DNA of 5,827 nt from Negativicutes bacterium (lineage in GTDB: Bacteria > Bacillota_C > Negativicutes > Acidaminococcales > Acidaminococcaceae): the NCBI GenBank assembly GCA_009930275.1, contig RZYP01000128.1:1-5827 (forward strand). Direction: 5' to 3'. Positions 4,909 through 5,827 of the stretch are shown here, one piece after another; the stretch's first letter is position 1; every line of letters starts with the position of its first letter. Under the pieces are notes generated by a model. The model did not search any database and was not told the DNA's origin. It saw only the letters and a program-made list of their open reading frames with translations. Position numbers and translations under genes: made by a program.

Positions 4909-5811
4909 CGCACAAATCACCCCGGAATCAGTCTGGGAGATTATTGTGAGTTGTTTGGCAAGACAAGGCAAGCGTACTACCAGCGGGAGAAGTATAATTA
5001 CAAGGAACAACTGAAAGATGAAATACTTCTTCAAATGGTTTTAAAAGAGCGTAAATTGATGCCTAGAATAGGCGGACGTAAACTTCTGGTGAGATTGGAG
5101 GCCAGTCTTCCGGAGGATCTTTTACCCGGAAGAGACAAGTTCTTTGATTTTTTGAGGGAATATCAATTATTGGCAGACAAGAAGCGCAGGCGCGTCAGGA
5201 CCACTTATAGCAACCATTGGATGCATAAGTATCCCAACCTGATAAATGATTTTACAGCCACCCGTATCAATCAGCTCTGGGTAAGTGATATCACATATAT
5301 AGCCACTGCACAGGGGTTCCTTTATTTGAACCTGATCAGCGACGCCTATTCACGTGAGATCATTGGCTAGTCAATCGGCGAGACCCTTGAGGCAATGTAC
5401 ACCGTCAGTGCGTTGGAAATGGCCTTAAAACGACTGCCAAGGCACACGGAAGGGCTCATTCATCACTCTGACAGAGGCGTGCAGTATTGCTGTTCAGATT
5501 ATGTAAAGAAACTCTCAGGACACAATGTGAGCATCAGCATGACAGAAAATGGAGATCCCCGGGAAAATGCCATTGCGGAAAGGATCAATGGAATCCTTAA
5601 GGATGAATGGCTCAATATGATGCTGTTAATGTCACTGGAAGATGCAAAAAGGCAACTCAAACGCATAATCATGACTTATAACTGCTACAGGCCCCATAGC
5701 AGCCTGGGTATGAAAACTCCAAGAGAGGCCGCTAAGCATAACGGAGAATTTAGAAAACACTGGAAAACTTACTATAAACAAAAAGAAATAAGTTTCCTGT
5801 TAAATGAATAA
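4882..5811 (+). pseudogene. IS3-family transposase OrfB (DDE integrase), interrupted by TAG
   Basis: This is the catalytic half of the transposase, made as a -1 fusion with OrfA (426 codons if uninterrupted). Recognisable OrfB sequence starts before any start codon (SLGDYCELFGKTRQAYYQRE, 4930-4989), which supports the fusion; the only nearby stand-alone start is a TTG at 4951. An HTH_21-like segment (IGGRKLLVRLEASL) spans about 5068-5109. The integrase core contains all three acidic residues: D in WVSDITYI (5287-5289), D in HHSDRG (5470-5472) and E in NAIAERING (5578-5580), with exactly 35 residues between the last two. A TAG at 5368-5370 lies in the same frame between the first and second Asp, in DAYSREIIG*SIGETLE. 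Family members commonly have an aromatic residue such as Trp here, and TGG to TAG is a single change. The truncated product would lack two of the three catalytic residues. An internal ATG at 5395 could make only a fragment. Confidence 0.88.
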
Positions 5812-5827
5812 GTTTCTAAATCAATTT

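Larger units (their letters stand above)
4482..5827 (+). mobile_element. IS3-family insertion sequence, right end outside the window
   Basis: The element has the standard IS3 plan: orfA with HTH and coiled coil, a -1 frameshift window, and orfB with an HTH_21-like region and a DD(35)E integrase core. The proposed left inverted repeat begins TGTCTCGTCCTGAAATAGG at 4482, with a TG tip as expected for the family; this boundary is inferred because its partner is not visible. OrfB ends at 5811 and only 16 more bases are present, so the right repeat, expected as a reverse complement ending GGACGAGACA, should lie just beyond the window. The transposase is broken by an in-frame TAG, so this copy is probably inactive on its own. 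Confidence 0.85.

Noticed and set aside
4609..5034. 141-codon minus-strand frame across the IS
   Set aside because: It lies opposite orfA and the frameshift region. Its Ser/Leu/Ile-rich translation is what the complement of Lys/Glu-rich coding DNA gives.
5395..5811. Separate gene starting at ATG 5395
   Set aside because: It is in the same frame as the preceding OrfB sequence and begins in the middle of the integrase core. It is the downstream half of the interrupted transposase.

Overview
The window looks like chromosomal DNA from a member of the Bacteroidota, most likely a Bacteroidales-like or related lineage. The signs are two exact matches to the phylum's TAnnTTTG -7 promoter box (42-49 on the minus strand, 3295-3302 on the plus strand), weak or absent Shine-Dalgarno sites before most genes, a secreted PD40 beta-propeller protein, and an IS3-family element whose OrfA ends in a typical Bacteroidota-style lysine-rich tail. 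The sequence cannot fix the genus.

Positions 1-72 are AT-rich non-coding DNA. They hold a 20-bp palindrome (21-40) directly downstream of a minus-strand -7 box, so this is probably the control region of a gene leaving the window to the left. A plus-strand cluster follows. It starts with a RibD-C/dihydrofolate-reductase-like gene that lacks its N-terminal part (73-480). Next are a small class I SAM methyltransferase (470-916), a secreted PD40 protein (909-1841) and a secreted HExxH putative zinc metallopeptidase (1872-3260). The first three overlap by 8-11 bases and the last follows after 30 bases, so they are probably one transcript. The two distal products are both exported, but their joint role is unknown.

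A second unit starts at the promoter at 3295-3302. It has a leader of about 200 bases containing mutually exclusive hairpins, then a second, unrelated class I SAM methyltransferase (3504-4274). The 257 bases after it are dense in structure. They hold an 8-bp hairpin with a strong Shine-Dalgarno sequence in its loop, a possible 46-codon ORF, a 15-bp-stem hairpin that is probably a terminator, three tandem 11-bp repeats, and a 27-base palindrome that touches the left end of an insertion sequence.

From about 4482 to the window end lies an IS3-family insertion sequence. It has orfA, a canonical A_AAA_AAG -1 frameshift site, and an orfB carrying the complete DDE triad but interrupted by an in-frame TAG at 5368-5370. 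A hairpin just inside the left end covers the orfA start region. The right inverted repeat is not in the window. The element would be transpositionally dead unless the TAG is suppressed.

I do not see a clear new defence or biosynthetic system. The most interesting points are the interrupted transposase, the structured 4275-4531 interval, the methyltransferase leader and the uncharacterised metallopeptidase/PD40 pair.
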